DNA of 64,000 bases from Triglochin maritima (lineage: Eukaryota > Streptophyta > Magnoliopsida > Alismatales > Juncaginaceae): NCBI GenBank assembly GCA_963682175.1, contig OY821791.1:20984542-21048541 (forward strand), given 5' to 3'. Made by a program: the position numbers and the translations under genes. This document shows positions 1 to 10,629 of this stretch, in pieces (position 1 is the stretch's first letter; each line of letters starts with the position of its first letter). Under the pieces are notes generated by a model that was not told the origin of the DNA, did not search any database, and saw nothing but the letters and a program-made list of their open reading frames with translations.

Positions 1-874
1 GGTCCCGTGGAACGTGAATGTATCCTACTTTATAGGGAAAGGGGAATGGAGCCTCCCACCAACAAGGTTGCGCTGCATGGAGGAATTATTGTCCAAGATT
101 TTGGCGTTAAAAATTCATGGAGGAGAGGATGAGGCAAGAAAAGTGACGGGAAGGGGTGAGAAGTTCATGATTAAGGAGGAGGTGGGGCTGGGTCAAACCC
201 CATGAAACGAGTGTGGCTTGGGCTAAGGTAGTATGGCACAAACACCACGTCCCAAAACATGTCATCACCGCTTGGAAGACCATGAGGGGCCGGCTAGTCA
301 CCAAAAAACTTATGCGACAAAGAGGTGCCCACCATGACCCATTATGTGTTCTTTCCAACAATGAGGAAGAAGACATCTCTCATCTTTTTTGGGGTTGTGA
401 ATTCACGAGGCAAGTGTGGGGTGGAGCATTACATAAGCTCTGGCTTAACACCATAATTGAGACGGACCTTGAACGCGAAGCTAAAAGGGAACCAATGGCA
501 GCCAAATAAGAAGGGTGTCGTGCAAATGGGCTTTCAATGCGACATTATATGAGTGTTGGCAAGAAAGGAACCAATGGATATTCGAGGAAGAGAAGAGGAG
601 GCCAGAGGAGGTATTCGGGATAGTTAAAGACTCAATTTGGGGCATGGGTTCTCGGATTCGAGAACTTGAAAAGGACATTGAGAGGTTACGAAAGTTCGAG
701 GAAGAATGGAGCTAACTTCAAGTTACGATTAAAGGAGTATACTTGTTTCTCATACGGTTATAGCGTAGTTGCATACGTGTTTGTATTTCATGTAGGGAGT
801 CGGCTTATACACATAGTATAGCCCGCACACTTCTATTTTGGTTTTTAGGTTGTACAAAACATATTACATAAAAA
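1..874 (+). pseudogene. LINE L0, 3' end of ORF2 (zf-RVT region) plus 3' UTR
   Basis: This is the C-terminal end of a plant L1-type LINE ORF2 that enters from the left edge. Three consecutive frames are needed to read it: about 14-205, 213-509 and 515-715. The middle part has the zinc-binding region typical of plant LINE reverse transcriptases, with WHKHHVPKH, ITAWKTMRGRLVTKK, a Cys near CVLSN and HLFWGCEFTRQVW. The last part has YECWQERNQWIFE, the usual ORF2 tail. Frameshifts near 200-213 and 500-515 make it a pseudogene. About 150 bp of 3' UTR follow and end in a short A-rich tail near 866-874. The same protein tail recurs at 55303-55866 (L3), which confirms the family. Everything upstream lies outside the window. 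Confidence 0.85.
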
Positions 875-935
875 GAAGAGGAAGAGAGAGAAGGGAAGAG
901 CGGAAGTAGAAGGGAGAGGGAGAGGAGATAGGGGA
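875..935 (+). repeat. Polypurine tract, piece 0a
   Basis: An almost pure A/G stretch follows the L0 tail directly. By eye it matches the middle of the larger tract near 23490-23560 (same order of GAAGAGGAAGAGAGA and AAGTAGAAGGGAGA blocks). It is interrupted at 936 by the Athila-like LTR, and the tract resumes at 14379 with about 0.9 kb of its expected sequence missing. Confidence 0.7.
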
Positions 936-1411
936 CGATTGACATCATATCATGCATATATTTGTGTCATTTATCCTCTATTTTTAACCTAAGCAATGCT
1001 ACATAACGAGTTTTATGTTTCCATTTCAGGAATAAAATAGGTGAGAAGAAGAGACACAAAAAGGACCTATGAGTCGGAGAAATGACTGAATTGTGAGATT
1101 TATGGACTGAAATGGAAGTGGTAAGGACCCGGATGTAAACCAAAAGGGCCAATGTGTGAATCAAGAAGCTCCACACCATTATGATGATCATTTTGGCAAT
1201 TAGGTTCGAGCCCAAACATCAACAACCAAATCAGGATGACCAAAGGAACAAGCCACCCAAAACCAAACCCCATCAAGCCAATCCAGACCCCACCAATTGG
1301 TGTTGTTAGATTAGGTTGTATTTAGTCCAATGATGGTATGCGTTTTACTCCCATACCGGGGGATTGTCTCTGATTACCTTTTTCTATGACTATAAATAGA
1401 AGGATTTTTTT

Positions 1412-1512
1412 TCAAAATAATATATTTTTTTAATTTTTGCAAAAATTGACCTCATTTTAAAGTATTTTTCATACTAGACCCGCTACCATCACGTGGTGAC
1501 GACGGGTTTTGT
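1412..1512 (+). repeat. Left terminal inverted repeat
   Basis: The left arm of the 2.7-kb transposon. It aligns over about 100 bp with the reverse complement of 4010-4120, with a few indels in the AT-rich first 40 bp and near identity from GACCTCATTTTAAAGTA onward. Confidence 0.8.
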
Positions 1513-1527
1513 TTTTTAATGTCTAGA

Positions 1528-1887
1528 GAACTCGGCATCACGAGTGTCGAGTTCTGCTTGAGAGAACTCTACACTATTGTTGCCCAGTTCTCTCAACCAG
1601 AACTCGACACTGGTGATGCTGAGTTCTCTTTGAGAGAACTCGACATCCCTAATGCCGAGTTCAGTTTGGTTTTCATTGCCCAACACTTGTCATATTTCGT
1701 TCGACGTGAGTTCTCAATGAGAACTCGGCACTTGTGATGCCGAGTTGTAATTCATTCAACTGTTCTCCTGGCACTCAGATTTTCCATGAGACGGTTGGCA
1801 CGCCAAGAGAACAATTTCTTAAATAGAACTAGGCATCCTATATGTCGAGTTCTCAAGGAAGAACTCGGCGTTTGTAATGCCGAGTTC
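1528..1887. repeat. Left subterminal array of GAACTCGGCA palindromes
   Basis: About seven units of 27 bp have the arms GAACTCGGCA and TGCCGAGTTC around a variable 7-bp centre. The first is at 1528-1554 and the last at about 1861-1887. Several neighbours are joined by a second palindrome centred on TCTTTGAGA or similar, so the array can pair in more than one register. It sits directly inside the left TIR, where transposase-binding repeats are usually found in plant DNA transposons. Both strands give short open frames with REL and AEF peptide repeats; these come from the palindromes and are not taken as genes. Confidence 0.8.
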
Positions 1888-2561
1888 ACATAAAAAAATT
1901 GAACCCTCAGCCGAGTTCTCACGATTTTAAGGTTAGGGTTTCGATTTTTTTCATTTTACACCGTTTTCTTGTTTTTTATGTATTAAGATGATATACATTG
2001 TTGTTTTAGGTATGATTGTAGTGTTTTTGTTGGTTTAGGAACCCATTTTGGTTAGATTTCGATTTTGGGTTTTTAGGCCAAACTATTTATTTCTTGTTTC
2101 TTAGTTGATTATTCATTTTATTTTTGTTGATTGTAGGTCTACGGTAGTAATCTTAAAAATAGTTGTATTTAAGTTTCATTATTGTGATTGATATTAGATT
2201 TGATGGTCTAATAGAAAACGATGCAAGGAACCTATATAGTAAAATTGTTTAAAAAATATCTATATTACTATTATGTAGGATTTCAGATAAATGTATGACT
2301 TGAATGGTGATTAAATGTAAGAGTTGAAATGTGGTGTAAGACTTGGTGGTGTAAGAGTTGAATGTGGTGTAACAGTTGAATGCTTTTTATGATTTGATTG
2401 TGATGTAAAAGACTTCAAGGAATGTCATTCCCTGTTGGTAAAAACTAGATGTTTGATTTATATGACTCCAATTTTTCGTAACTGTAATTAATATTACATT
2501 GATTCTTATGATATGATTTGCAACACTTCAATGTTTTCTAATATTTGAGGTGTTATGTATA

Positions 2562-3770
2562 GATGGAGTTTGGTGGTTCCAGTACCGGTTCGGTTAGAGG
2601 CAGCTACGCTTCACAGGGTCCGGTAGACAGATCAGTGTTGCTTTTGCAGGTCAACTACAAGTTTGACCTGTTCAAAGATTTTGTAAGTATTTTACTACTT
2701 TCTAGTGAAATATTTGCAAGTATGTATTAATATTCTGACATTTCTCTTAATTTATGCAGAAGGAGGTTGATGGCGTAAAATGCGTTGAGCATGGATCGAA
2801 GCTCAACGAATGGTAGGTCACTGATGAGAGGATGTTGTTTTTACTAGATATGGCAGGGTTTGGCACAGACGGTTGGGCCGAGTCCAGTTGGATCATACCT
2901 TGCTGAGGGCGATGGTCGAGCGTTGGAGACCGCAGACTCATTCATTTCACCTGTGAAATGGTGAGATCACTTGCAGCTTGCGTGACATCTCTCTGATTAC
3001 CGGCTTGCGCGTAGATGGTTTGCCGGTGTGTGAGTCTCAGGAGTACGTTTGGTCAGATGTATGCATGGATTTATTGGGTCAAGTCCTCGATGAGTTGGGT
3101 CATAAGGGTTCCGTAACTCTGAGTTGGTTGCAAGTTCAGTTTCATCAGTTGCCTTTTGTTGCCTACGAGGAGACGGTGACACGACACACTCGAGCCTTTA
3201 TTCTGTTCCAGCTGGGATGCAATATTTTGGCAGATAAGAGCGGCACGATGGTTCAATTGAACTACCTGTCTTTGCTCGGAGATTTGGTCGTCGCATCAGA
3301 GTACAGTTGTGGTAGTGTGGCTCTGGCCTACTTATATCACAGGTTAGACGAAGCTTCACTGATTCAGACCCAACATATGTCTGGTTTTCTTACGTTCCTG
3401 CAGTTGTGGTGCTGGGAACATTTACACATTCGGAGACCTTTGAAGAGCAAACCATTAGCATACCCAGAGGACCACATGGCACAATTAGGTGCCCGTTGGA
3501 GACAACCAAGATCATTCAACGGTAGTGCGAAGACGACGGCACTTGATTTATATAGTAATGACCTAGACGTGCAGGAATTCGATCAAGTGATCTGGGACCC
3601 TTGTTCACATTTGGATCTTAGTCAGTTACCAGCACTATGCACGGAATGTTCAGAGATCTGGACGAGCCGCACTTGGCTTATAAATTTTGGTTAGGTGGCT
3701 ACGCATTGTCCAGACCAAGTGATGAGACAGTTTGGTCTACAGCAGCACATTCTAGAGCCGAAGGAGAGAC
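2562..3770 (+). pseudogene. Plant mobile domain (PMD, MAIN/MAIL1-like) pseudogene
   Basis: PMD proteins include MAIN and MAIL1 of Arabidopsis, and related domains occur in plant transposons. A possible first exon starts with MEFGGSSTGS (2562) and ends at a GTAAGT donor (2683), with a CAG acceptor at 2757-2759. The PMD body is clear from about 2882. It has QLDHTLLRAMVERWRPQ, then an in-frame TGA (2954-2956) where the family usually has Cys, then RDISLITGLRVDG, the central LFQLGCNILADKSG and LLGDLVVASEYSCGSVALAYLY, and LQLWCWEHL. A TAG at 3692-3694 precedes HCPDQVMRQFGLQQ, which is normal for the C-terminus and stays in frame. Two nonsense codons mark a decayed gene. It lies between the subterminal arrays of the TIR transposon and was probably carried by it. 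Confidence 0.75.
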
Positions 3771-3878
3771 ATGTAGTGAAATCGGCACTTGTGTTGCCAA
3801 GTTCTATTTCAACTATTGTTCTGCTGGCATCTCACGTCGAGCAAAATATGAAGTGTTTGGCAATAAAAACCAAACTGA

Positions 3879-4001
3879 ACTCGCCGCTGAGGATGTCGAG
3901 TTCTCTCAAAGAGATGCCGAGTTCTCCTTGAGAGAACTCGGCAACACTAGTGCCGAGTTCTCTCAAGCAGAACTCAACACTGGTGATGTTGAGTTCTCTA
4001 G
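3879..4001. repeat. Right subterminal palindrome array
   Basis: At least three copies of the same 27-bp GAACTCGGCA/TGCCGAGTTC-type palindrome as on the left (for example near 3879-3905, 3937-3962 and 3970-3997), joined by TCTCAA/TTGAGA-type linkers. Its presence at both ends supports a role in the transposon. Confidence 0.75.
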
Positions 4002-4009
4002 ACACAAAA

Positions 4010-4120
4010 AAAACCCGCCCCCGCCACATGTCACCACTTGGTGGCAGCGGGTCTAGTATGAAAAATACTTTAAAATGAGGTCTATTTTGGCCAAAGTTTT
4101 AAACTAAATTATTATTTTGA
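4010..4120 (-). repeat. Right terminal inverted repeat
   Basis: The reverse complement of the left TIR (1412-1512), with matching CATACTAGACCCGCT and ACCTCATTTTAAAGTA blocks. The outer end is at 4120, followed by the T-rich target duplicate at 4121-4128. Confidence 0.8.
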
Positions 4121-5228
4121 ATTTTTTTTCCTAAAGATAACTCTTCTTCCTCCTTTGTATTTACCCATGGCTTAGTGGTCAATCCCTGTACTTAGAGTCA
4201 AGCCTTGAAGAAAAAACTCAAGTGGAGAGATGTTACTTGTAATGTGAGTCATGTAAATAAAATAATTTTTCCTAATGTTGTCTTTCTTTAATTCTTGCAT
4301 GCTTAGCTTAATTTTGTTTCATTAATCTTAGTAGACTTAGTTAACATGTTTTCTTCTCTTAACAAAATAGCTAGCTTAATGATTAGTGAGTAGTTCCATC
4401 CCCTTTGGGGGGTGGAGATGATGTACATTTATGTTGTGAAGTTTTGATGTATTGATGAATTTTTTATTGTGTAAACTTGCATGTTTCATCTTTATTGGGG
4501 GTATTTTAATCATTTACATGTTGGGAGATTTTTATGGGTTTTACCATAAGATTAAGGCACTTCCCATGCTTAGTTTCCTCATGTTTATTGACTGAAAATT
4601 CCTGTTGAATATGCTACATGTTAGTTAAGTGTTTGAATTTGTGGTTGCTTGATTGATTGATTGAAGAAACTTTGCTTTGATGGGTTTTGCCATAATATTT
4701 AGCACCTCCCAGACTTAACTTTGTTCTTCATATGAGTTTATGGTTTTTGATGAGTCTTGTCATATCTTTAGACACTTGTCATGTTGACCCAAATCTTATG
4801 ATAATCAAGTAGTAATTGTTGATACGTTGTGTGAATGGATTGATAGGTTTTGCCACATCTTTAGATACTTGCTATGCATGAAAACACATACACGAAACAC
4901 AGAACATACATGCTTACATGCGTCATTCATCACTTATTTCACTTCATATGTGCACACACTCCACCCCTTAGGGATTTTTCTTCCTGAATTCCAATCTATT
5001 TGTTAGCTTTTTAGTTTAGTTTTAATCAATTGTTAGTTGTTTTCATTTGCATTTGTTACTTAATAGTTTAGTGTAGTTTAGCTTAGCATAATTAAATCTC
5101 CTTCCCTTTTTCACCACTTGATTTCGGACAAATAAGATGCTACTCACCTCCCTGTGGATCGACCCGTACTTCCCACCGCTTCATCGCAGCCGTGCACTTG
5201 CTGTTATTCAAAAGTTTCAACAAGTTTA

Positions 5229-5245
5229 TGGCACCGTTGTCGGGG
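5229..5245 (+). promoter_or_regulatory. Primer-binding site, tRNA-Asp type (G1)
   Basis: TGGCACCGTTGTCGGGG starts a few bases after the LTR. It differs at two positions from TGGCGCCGTTGCCGGGG, the complement of the plant tRNA-Asp 3' end used by Athila-type elements. It fixes the orientation and the 5' LTR boundary. Confidence 0.8.
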
Positions 5246-6431
5246 AAGTGCTCAGTCCAGACTTTGGTTTGGACGATTGGTTTGGATTTCAACTTTTGTT
5301 TGTAGTTGTTCTTTATTTCAAGAGGCGGTAAAGATCAAGGGAAGACCCCAGAAGAAGTTTGGAGGCCAACAGAGACAAACAGACCGCCAATTAGCGGTGG
5401 TGGACCTACAACTAGCGGCCTGGTGAGCTCCGTTTGCTCTCTTCTTTTTTCTGGTTGTTTCGGGTTTCCCTATAGAGCTCTGGGGTTCAATTTGGATTGT
5501 TTTGACTTGTAGTTTTCCTCCAGATCAATAATCAATCCCCTTTTAATAAACTTGGGCCCTAAAATCCAAATCAAAAGATTATACATTCTTGCTCGTTTAG
5601 GTCATGCATCATATACTTGACTAAGGCACGTAGTTTGTCTTCTGTTTTAGCTCTACTTTCAGTTGTTGAGCGTTGGCATGAAGTACGAATTTCCTACTCT
5701 CTTTCCTGCTTTTGGTATGACCATGCATTAGTTAGTAGGAATCGCATTGCAACAAGTGTGAGTTCAGCATTTGTCTGGATAGTTGATTTCTAGATTAGGA
5801 CTCCAAAATGCTACTAAGGAGGGGTTGTTCCATATAAGATAAGGTCAGCGATTTCATCACCCTTTCCTTCGCCTAAAAAGTCACACTAATCAAGAGCCAA
5901 ATTTTTAAATGAAGTAGACATTGACACCTAAGGATCTCGGGCACATTAGGAGAGTGATCCGGTCGCGACCGTCATGACCTGATCGGCGTCGCCCACTCTG
6001 TCGATAGTAGGAGAGATGAAATCTTGTGGTCTTCATCGTTGAGAGGTGATGCATGTTGAGGCCGCATGGCCTCGCAGTTAGGCGTCCTGTAGCTGTAAGG
6101 ACCTATAGCCACCTTAAGTTGTTTGAGCATTGTTTGCTTGTGTGTTTCTGCTAGTACCTACCCGTCGTAGCATAAGGACTTCTTCCCTTCTCTCCTGAGT
6201 CATTCCCTCTCATCTGTGTGTTCTCGTCTTCTCCCGTACGCATATTCTGCCTTTATTGTTTACAAAAAAAGTTCTTTCTTTTTCATCCAAGTCGTGTCGG
6301 TGTACACTTTTTGCATGCCAGTGTGGTCACGAGACATTGTGGGTCGTTTGACGAGATTCGACATCGATCTATCCTCGATTGTGGACCTTTCGAACACATC
6401 CCCGTCCCATGTCCTACATAGTCCCAAGACC
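5246..6431 (+). other. G1 untranslated leader
   Basis: About 1.2 kb between the primer site and gag. It is homologous to the G2 leader (16695-17810) and to the inverted G3 leader (about 7836-8815), including the GTTTAGGTCATGCATCA and GATCGGCGTCG blocks. Near 5380-5425 it carries the GACCGCCAATT.AGCGGT palindrome that also occurs in the LTRs. The short open frames here are not conserved in the other copies, so I see no gene. Confidence 0.65.
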
Positions 6432-7190
6432 ATGTCCGGTCGTCAACCACACGAGGGCGACCCAGATTCTGGATTGATACCACTCTCTGGTCCAGAAGGT
6501 GGGGATCCAAATTCTCATCACCTAGTTCCCCCAGTTCACATCCCCCTTCACATTAGATGCTACCCGAGTCGCGTTGCTCTACCTTCTTGCATCATATTAC
6601 CAGAGGTGAATGGGAACCACTTTGAGGTTAAGCCTCAGTTTATCTCCATGCTCCCTCACTTCACTGGGAGGGGTGACCCCTATATCTTTCTCAAGGAATT
6701 TGAGGAGGTCTGTGCTATGTTCAAGGTGCAACAACTGAGTACATTCTCCATCCACCTTAGGCTTGTTCCTTTTGCACTAAAGGATGATGCCAAGAAGTGG
6801 TTGTACAGCAATGAGGCGAATGCCTTTACGACATGGGATGAATTTCAATCTGCATTCCTAAAAAAGAACTTCCCAAATCATCAGACTCAAAAACTGAGGG
6901 ATGATATCGATTCGTTTATAAGCATGAGACCGAATCATTCCATGCATACTTAGAGAGGTTCAAGGAGCTACAATCCTTATGCCCTCACCATGAAATCGAG
7001 TTGTGGTGCCTTTTTCAGATTGTTTACAAGGGTCTTCACATCCCATCCCGAACGTTCCTTGAGTCCATGTAAAGGAGAGTTCTTAGGAAAGGATGAAATG
7101 AAGGCATGGGCTTTCCTAGAAGACCTCGCTGAGAAAATCATGCAGTGGCAAAGTGTGAGGGAACCTAGCAGAGGAGCGAAATCTGGGGTG
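6432..7190 (+). pseudogene. Athila-like gag (capsid) pseudogene, G1
   Basis: Gag forms the virus-like particle of a gypsy retrotransposon. Starting from the Met at 6432 (MSGRQPHEGD), the protein shows the retrotransposon gag core: GRGDPYIFLKEFEEVC, LVPFALKDDAKKWLY and TTWDEFQSAFLKKNFPN. A one-base frameshift near 6925-6932 causes a stop at 6951-6953. The next frame restores ERFKEL.. CPHH and the C-terminal EMKAWAFLEDLAEKIMQW, a pattern typical of Athila/Tat gag. The sequence then stops at about 7190, where inverted G3 sequence begins, so the nucleocapsid part is missing. An upstream Met at 6216 would extend the frame, but that extension does not look like gag. Confidence 0.8.
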
Positions 7191-7835
7191 AAAATTTGAA
7201 TACTGGGTATTCGGGAGGAGGATACTGGGGTGAAAATGAAGTATAAAAATTTGAATAAGAATTGTTTCCCCATGAATCCATCCCTCTCGGGTTGTACGCG
7301 GATGCGTAATGGTCATATAGAGCATTTTGGGAAAAGATATGCTCATACTCAGGCTCTGGGGGAACATAAGGATATTCCCCGATAACATGACCACTCAACC
7401 CACAACAGTCGCACGACACGGCTACTGGAGCCACCGGTGCACTCATGTCGTCTACCGCACGCATGAAAGAGGCCAAAGTTTCTTGCAATGTCTCAGTTTG
7501 ATAACCAACATATGATCCGACGTAACTAGATGGAGATCTAGCAGTCGGTGTCTCTCTCATATCACCCTTATATGAAGAGTGCTCAGTCACACAATGAAGA
7601 TTATCCCAACCATACGGGGTGTTCGTCTGAGACACCCCAGGTTGCATGGGTCCGGAATACCAGGGAGAATTGTCCTAGTCCCAACAATGATATGGATGGT
7701 TGCCCATGAACCATCCACCTCAACAAACAACTCTCGAGTCGACCACTCTCACCACCACGAGGCTAAGCTCGCAAAAAGTGCTCGACTCGACCCTAAAACG
7801 CTAACAGAGAGTGTAAAGGGGAGGAGACTATAACG
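7170..7835 (-). pseudogene. Zinc-knuckle (nucleocapsid-like) ORF, G3 copy, broken
   Basis: The copy of the 17811-18650 ORF of G2. It keeps MQPGV.QTNTPYGWDNL, the run before the knuckle, HVIGE and YDHYASAYNPRGMDSWG. The knuckle reads CDCCGLSGHVIGEY, so the last Cys of the CX2CX4HX4C motif has become Tyr. The G2 start ATG is GTG here, and a one-base deletion just after it shifts the first 30 codons out of frame. The 3' end is lost at the junction with G1. It is not expected to be functional. Confidence 0.7.
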
Positions 7836-8815
7836 TAGAAGAAGGTGAGAAGAAGATGACTCAGAGGAGATGGGAAGAATCCCTAAATCTAGCGTGGGTA
7901 ATGGGATCAGGTAGAAGCCTAACTAGCAAGCTCGGCTCAAACAATGTAACGCAATGGGTCCTTAGGCTAGACGACGCCAAACTTCTAGGTCCCTAGCCTC
8001 GACACGCCTCACCTCCCTACAACGAAGACCACAATGCCCAGCAAGTGATACCAGATCTGGAGATCCAGTACCTCCTACTATCGACAAGGTAGGCAACGCC
8101 GATCGGGCCATGACGGTCTCAACTAGATTACTCTCCTAGTGCGTCCGAAATCCTAGGGCCAATGTCTACTTGCTTTTAGTTAAGGCTTGATTAAGAGTGA
8201 TTTTTTGGGCGAAGGAAAGGGTGATGAAATCCCCCACCTTATCTTTTACGGGACAACCCCTCCTTAGCAGCGTTTTGATCCTAAATCTAGCAATCAACGC
8301 TCCAATCAAACGCTCAACTCACTCTTGTCCTGATGCAATTCCTACTAACTAATGCATGAATGAGTGTAGGAAATGTGTACCTCACGCCAGCGCTCAACAA
8401 CTGAAAATAAAGCTAAAAGAAAAGACAACTACGTGCCTAAGTCAAGTACATGATGCGTGACCTAAACAAGTAAGAATGTCTAATCTTTTGCTTTGGATTT
8501 TAAGGCCAAGTTGATTAATGGGGATTGGTTTAATAATTTGGGAGCAAACTAGAAATCAGAACATGCAAGATTGTGCTCCCAGACAACTAATATCAAATCA
8601 CAAACTACCAGAACAAAAATGAGGACGAAAGATGCTCACCAGGCCGCCAATTGTTGGTCCCAGACCGCTGATTGGCGGTCACTGTTGAGTCTTTTGTGCT
8701 CAAACTTGTCGAGTAGCCTCCCCTTGATCCGGTGGTTCCCTGAAACAAAGCAAAAGTAAAACTAAAAAATTAAAACCACTCGAATTGTCCAAACCAAAGT
8801 CTGGATAGAGCACCT
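7190..8815 (-). mobile_element. Athila-like element G3, 5' internal region (inverted)
   Basis: Read on the minus strand, this runs from the primer site (8816-8832) through a leader homologous to that of G2 into the zinc-knuckle ORF, and stops at about 7190-7197 against G1 gag. A shared TGGGGTGAAAAT near 7180-7240 suggests the junction formed at a short homology. No left-hand LTR of G3 is present. G1 and G3 therefore lie head to head. Confidence 0.7.
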
Positions 8816-8832
8816 CCCCGGCAATCGCGCCA
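8816..8832 (-). promoter_or_regulatory. Primer-binding site, tRNA-Asp type (G3)
   Basis: On the minus strand this reads TGGCGCGATTGCCGGGG, two mismatches from the tRNA-Asp complement. It lies seven bases inside the LTR end at 8839 and shows that this LTR acts as the 5' LTR for the sequence on its left. Confidence 0.8.
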
Positions 8833-8838
8833 AAAACT

Positions 8839-10459
8839 TGATTGATTCGTTTTATTTTAAACCGCAAGTGCACGACCGCGTTGAAGTGGTGGCAAATACG
8901 GGTCGATCCACAGGGAGGTGTGTCGACTTTTGGATTGTTCGAAGGCGAGTGGGAAAGAAAGGAGAGAAAGGTTGGTTACATTAAACTACACTACAATGCA
9001 AAAAGGAAATGGAAGATAAGCAATAAAACTAAACGCCATAGGGGGTAGAGAAATAATGCGAATATAAAGATGTGTGTGTGTGTTCAATTAAGCTCCTCAC
9101 AACATGTAGTGCATGAAATCATAAAACTAAATCCAACTTTTCCTCCACATGAAATAAGTTAAGACTATATCGTTAAAGCATACCAGACAATAATTGGAAT
9201 GAAGCTAAATGAACTCATGTATAAAGACTAGACCCTACTATGCCTCCACAAGAAATAAGATAACCCAATATCATTAAAACATACAAGGCATTAACCAAGG
9301 TAAAGGAAACACGAGTACATACACTACAAATTGTGTTTCCAATATTAATTCCATCCATATCCTCACCTTATCATTCCCCATAAAATAGGTCCATTAATCT
9401 AAGCATAAGCTAAGCTTCATTCAAGAGCATTAGCATATCAAAGATAAGAGTGAAATCCCATTAGATGGTTATGGAAATCATATAAGCCTCAAGGGATTAA
9501 GATAACACACACCTAATACACAACATGACCATATCACATATTTCTCCACCCCCAATTGGGGATGGAACTACTCACTAATCACTACACTACAACCTACATT
9601 AAAATGACACTTTCTACTGAAATGAAATTAGACTAAGCAAGAAAGGAATATTAAATTAGCTAATTGAACTACTCACTACTCATTACACTAACTATATTAA
9701 CAAAATGAAGCATAATACTGAAATGAAACTACACTAAGCAAGCAAGAAATACTAAATAAACTTGAACGGAAAGGAAAGACTAAACAAGCATGCACAAATT
9801 AAAAGACAAGATTAAAAAAACACTAAGAACAATTATTTTATTAACAATGACTCACATTGAAGGTAGCATTCTTCTCCACCTTGAGATTTGCTTCAAGGCT
9901 TACTCCTTAGTAGAGAGAATGCCACCAAGCAATGGGTAGTTTGCAATAGAAGGTGAAGAGTTCTATTTATAGCCAAAGAAAAAGGCAATCCGGGACTAAA
10001 AAATACCAGAAATAGACTAAATAAACACTAATACGCGACCAACCAAAATCTTAGCGGATTTAGGCCAAAACAGACCACCAATTGGCGTTCTATATGGTCC
10101 GGATCATGCTGGATTTTATTCTGGGCTTTTCTGGATGTCTTTGTTTGTCTTTGATGCATCTACTTCACTTGTTGGAGCTCTGACCCGAATGGAATTGCCA
10201 AAATACTTCCCATGATGGTGTGGAGTTTTCTGTTTTGCTCTTTGGTCCTTCGGTCTTACTTTCAGGTCCTTCTCCCTTGCATCTTAGTCCCCAGGTCTCA
10301 CAATTAAGTCATTTTTCCCAAGTTTTGGGTCCTTTTATGCTTCATCTCTTCAAACCTATTTATTTCTGAAATTCAAACATAAAACTCGTCACGTAGCATT
10401 ACTTAGGTGTAAGATAATGGATATAAGATACAAATATAAGCATGAAATGATGTCAATCA
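8839..10459 (-). mobile_element. Full-length Athila-like LTR (G3)
   Basis: About 1.62 kb, inverted, with ends TGATTG (8839) and CAATCA (10454-10459). It matches the G2 LTRs throughout, including a CTATTTATAG TATA-like site (about 9962-9971, minus strand), the ACACACCT/TAATCCCTTGAGG block and a GACC.CCAATTGGCG palindrome near 10072-10090. It is followed on the left by a primer site and on the right by a polypurine-tract remnant, so it was the shared LTR of a more complex structure. Confidence 0.8.
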
Positions 10460-10505
10460 AATACCCCCACACCTAAGTTTTTGCTAGTCCCGAGCAAAAC
10501 AAAGA
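10460..10505 (-). other. 3' internal remnant with polypurine tract outside the G3 LTR
   Basis: On the minus strand this matches the end of the G2 internal region (about 20885-20921), including CTTAGGTGTGGGGGTATT, the putative polypurine tract for second-strand priming. Finding it upstream of an LTR that is also followed by a primer site implies an LTR-internal-LTR-internal arrangement, as left by unequal recombination. Confidence 0.65.
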
Positions 10506-10511
10506 CTCACA

Positions 10512-10629
10512 TTGAAGGTATTAACAATGACTTAGTCTATTGTGCAAATATTTGTATCTTGGGATGATGTTAATAGACTGTTAATACCTTCAAGTTTTTG
10601 TCCAAGTCACATGAAATGATGTGACTTGG
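10512..10629. repeat. Two adjacent hairpins at an LTR breakpoint
   Basis: The first hairpin pairs TTGAAGGTATTAACA...GTCTATT (10512-10541, with an 8-base bulge) with 10572-10593. The second pairs CCAAGTCACAT (10602-10612) with ATGTGACTTGG (10619-10629). They lie exactly between the internal remnant and a second LTR fragment and match no other part of the G elements as a unit, apart from a short GACTTGGGATGC.CCGACC stretch also seen near 20276. Confidence 0.7.

Larger units (their letters stand above)
1412..4120. mobile_element. TIR DNA transposon carrying a plant mobile domain gene
   Basis: This 2.7-kb element lies inside the G1 LTR. Its ends are inverted repeats of about 100 bp: TCAAAATAAT... 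at 1412 mirrors ...ATTATTTTGA ending at 4120, and both arms contain the TTTAAAGTATTTTTCATACT and AGACCCGCT blocks. An A plus seven T occurs on both sides (1404-1411 and 4121-4128), consistent with an 8-bp target duplication. The T-rich site makes the exact length uncertain, so a 9-bp Mutator-type duplication is not excluded. Long TIRs and capture of a PMD gene fit a Mutator-like element. No transposase is visible, so it is probably non-autonomous. Confidence 0.75.
936..5222 (+). mobile_element. 5' LTR of Athila-like element G1 (interrupted)
   Basis: The LTR is recognised by similarity to the two LTRs of G2. It opens near 936 with CGATTGACATCATATCATGC, where G2 has TGATTGGCATCATTTCATGC. It contains the CCCATACCGGGGGATTGTC block (about 1350) and an ACTATAAATAGAAGG TATA-like site near 1390-1402, and ends near 5222 just before the primer-binding site. 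Bases 1412-4120 are a separate transposon inserted just after the TATA region, so the LTR itself is about 936-1411 plus 4129-5222, roughly 1.57 kb. The first base pair has decayed from TG to CG. No matching 3' LTR of G1 survives; the element is cut off at 12760. Confidence 0.75.

Noticed and set aside
1519..1737. Open frame with repeated REL/AEF peptide
   Set aside because: Produced by the palindrome array; both strands give similar peptides, so the repeat is a DNA feature.
1528..1887. CRISPR-like array
   Set aside because: Repeats are palindromic, without regular unique spacers, and lie beside transposon TIRs in a plant genome.
6977..7273. Minus-strand frame opposite gag
   Set aside because: Shadow of the plus-strand gag, which has clear motifs.
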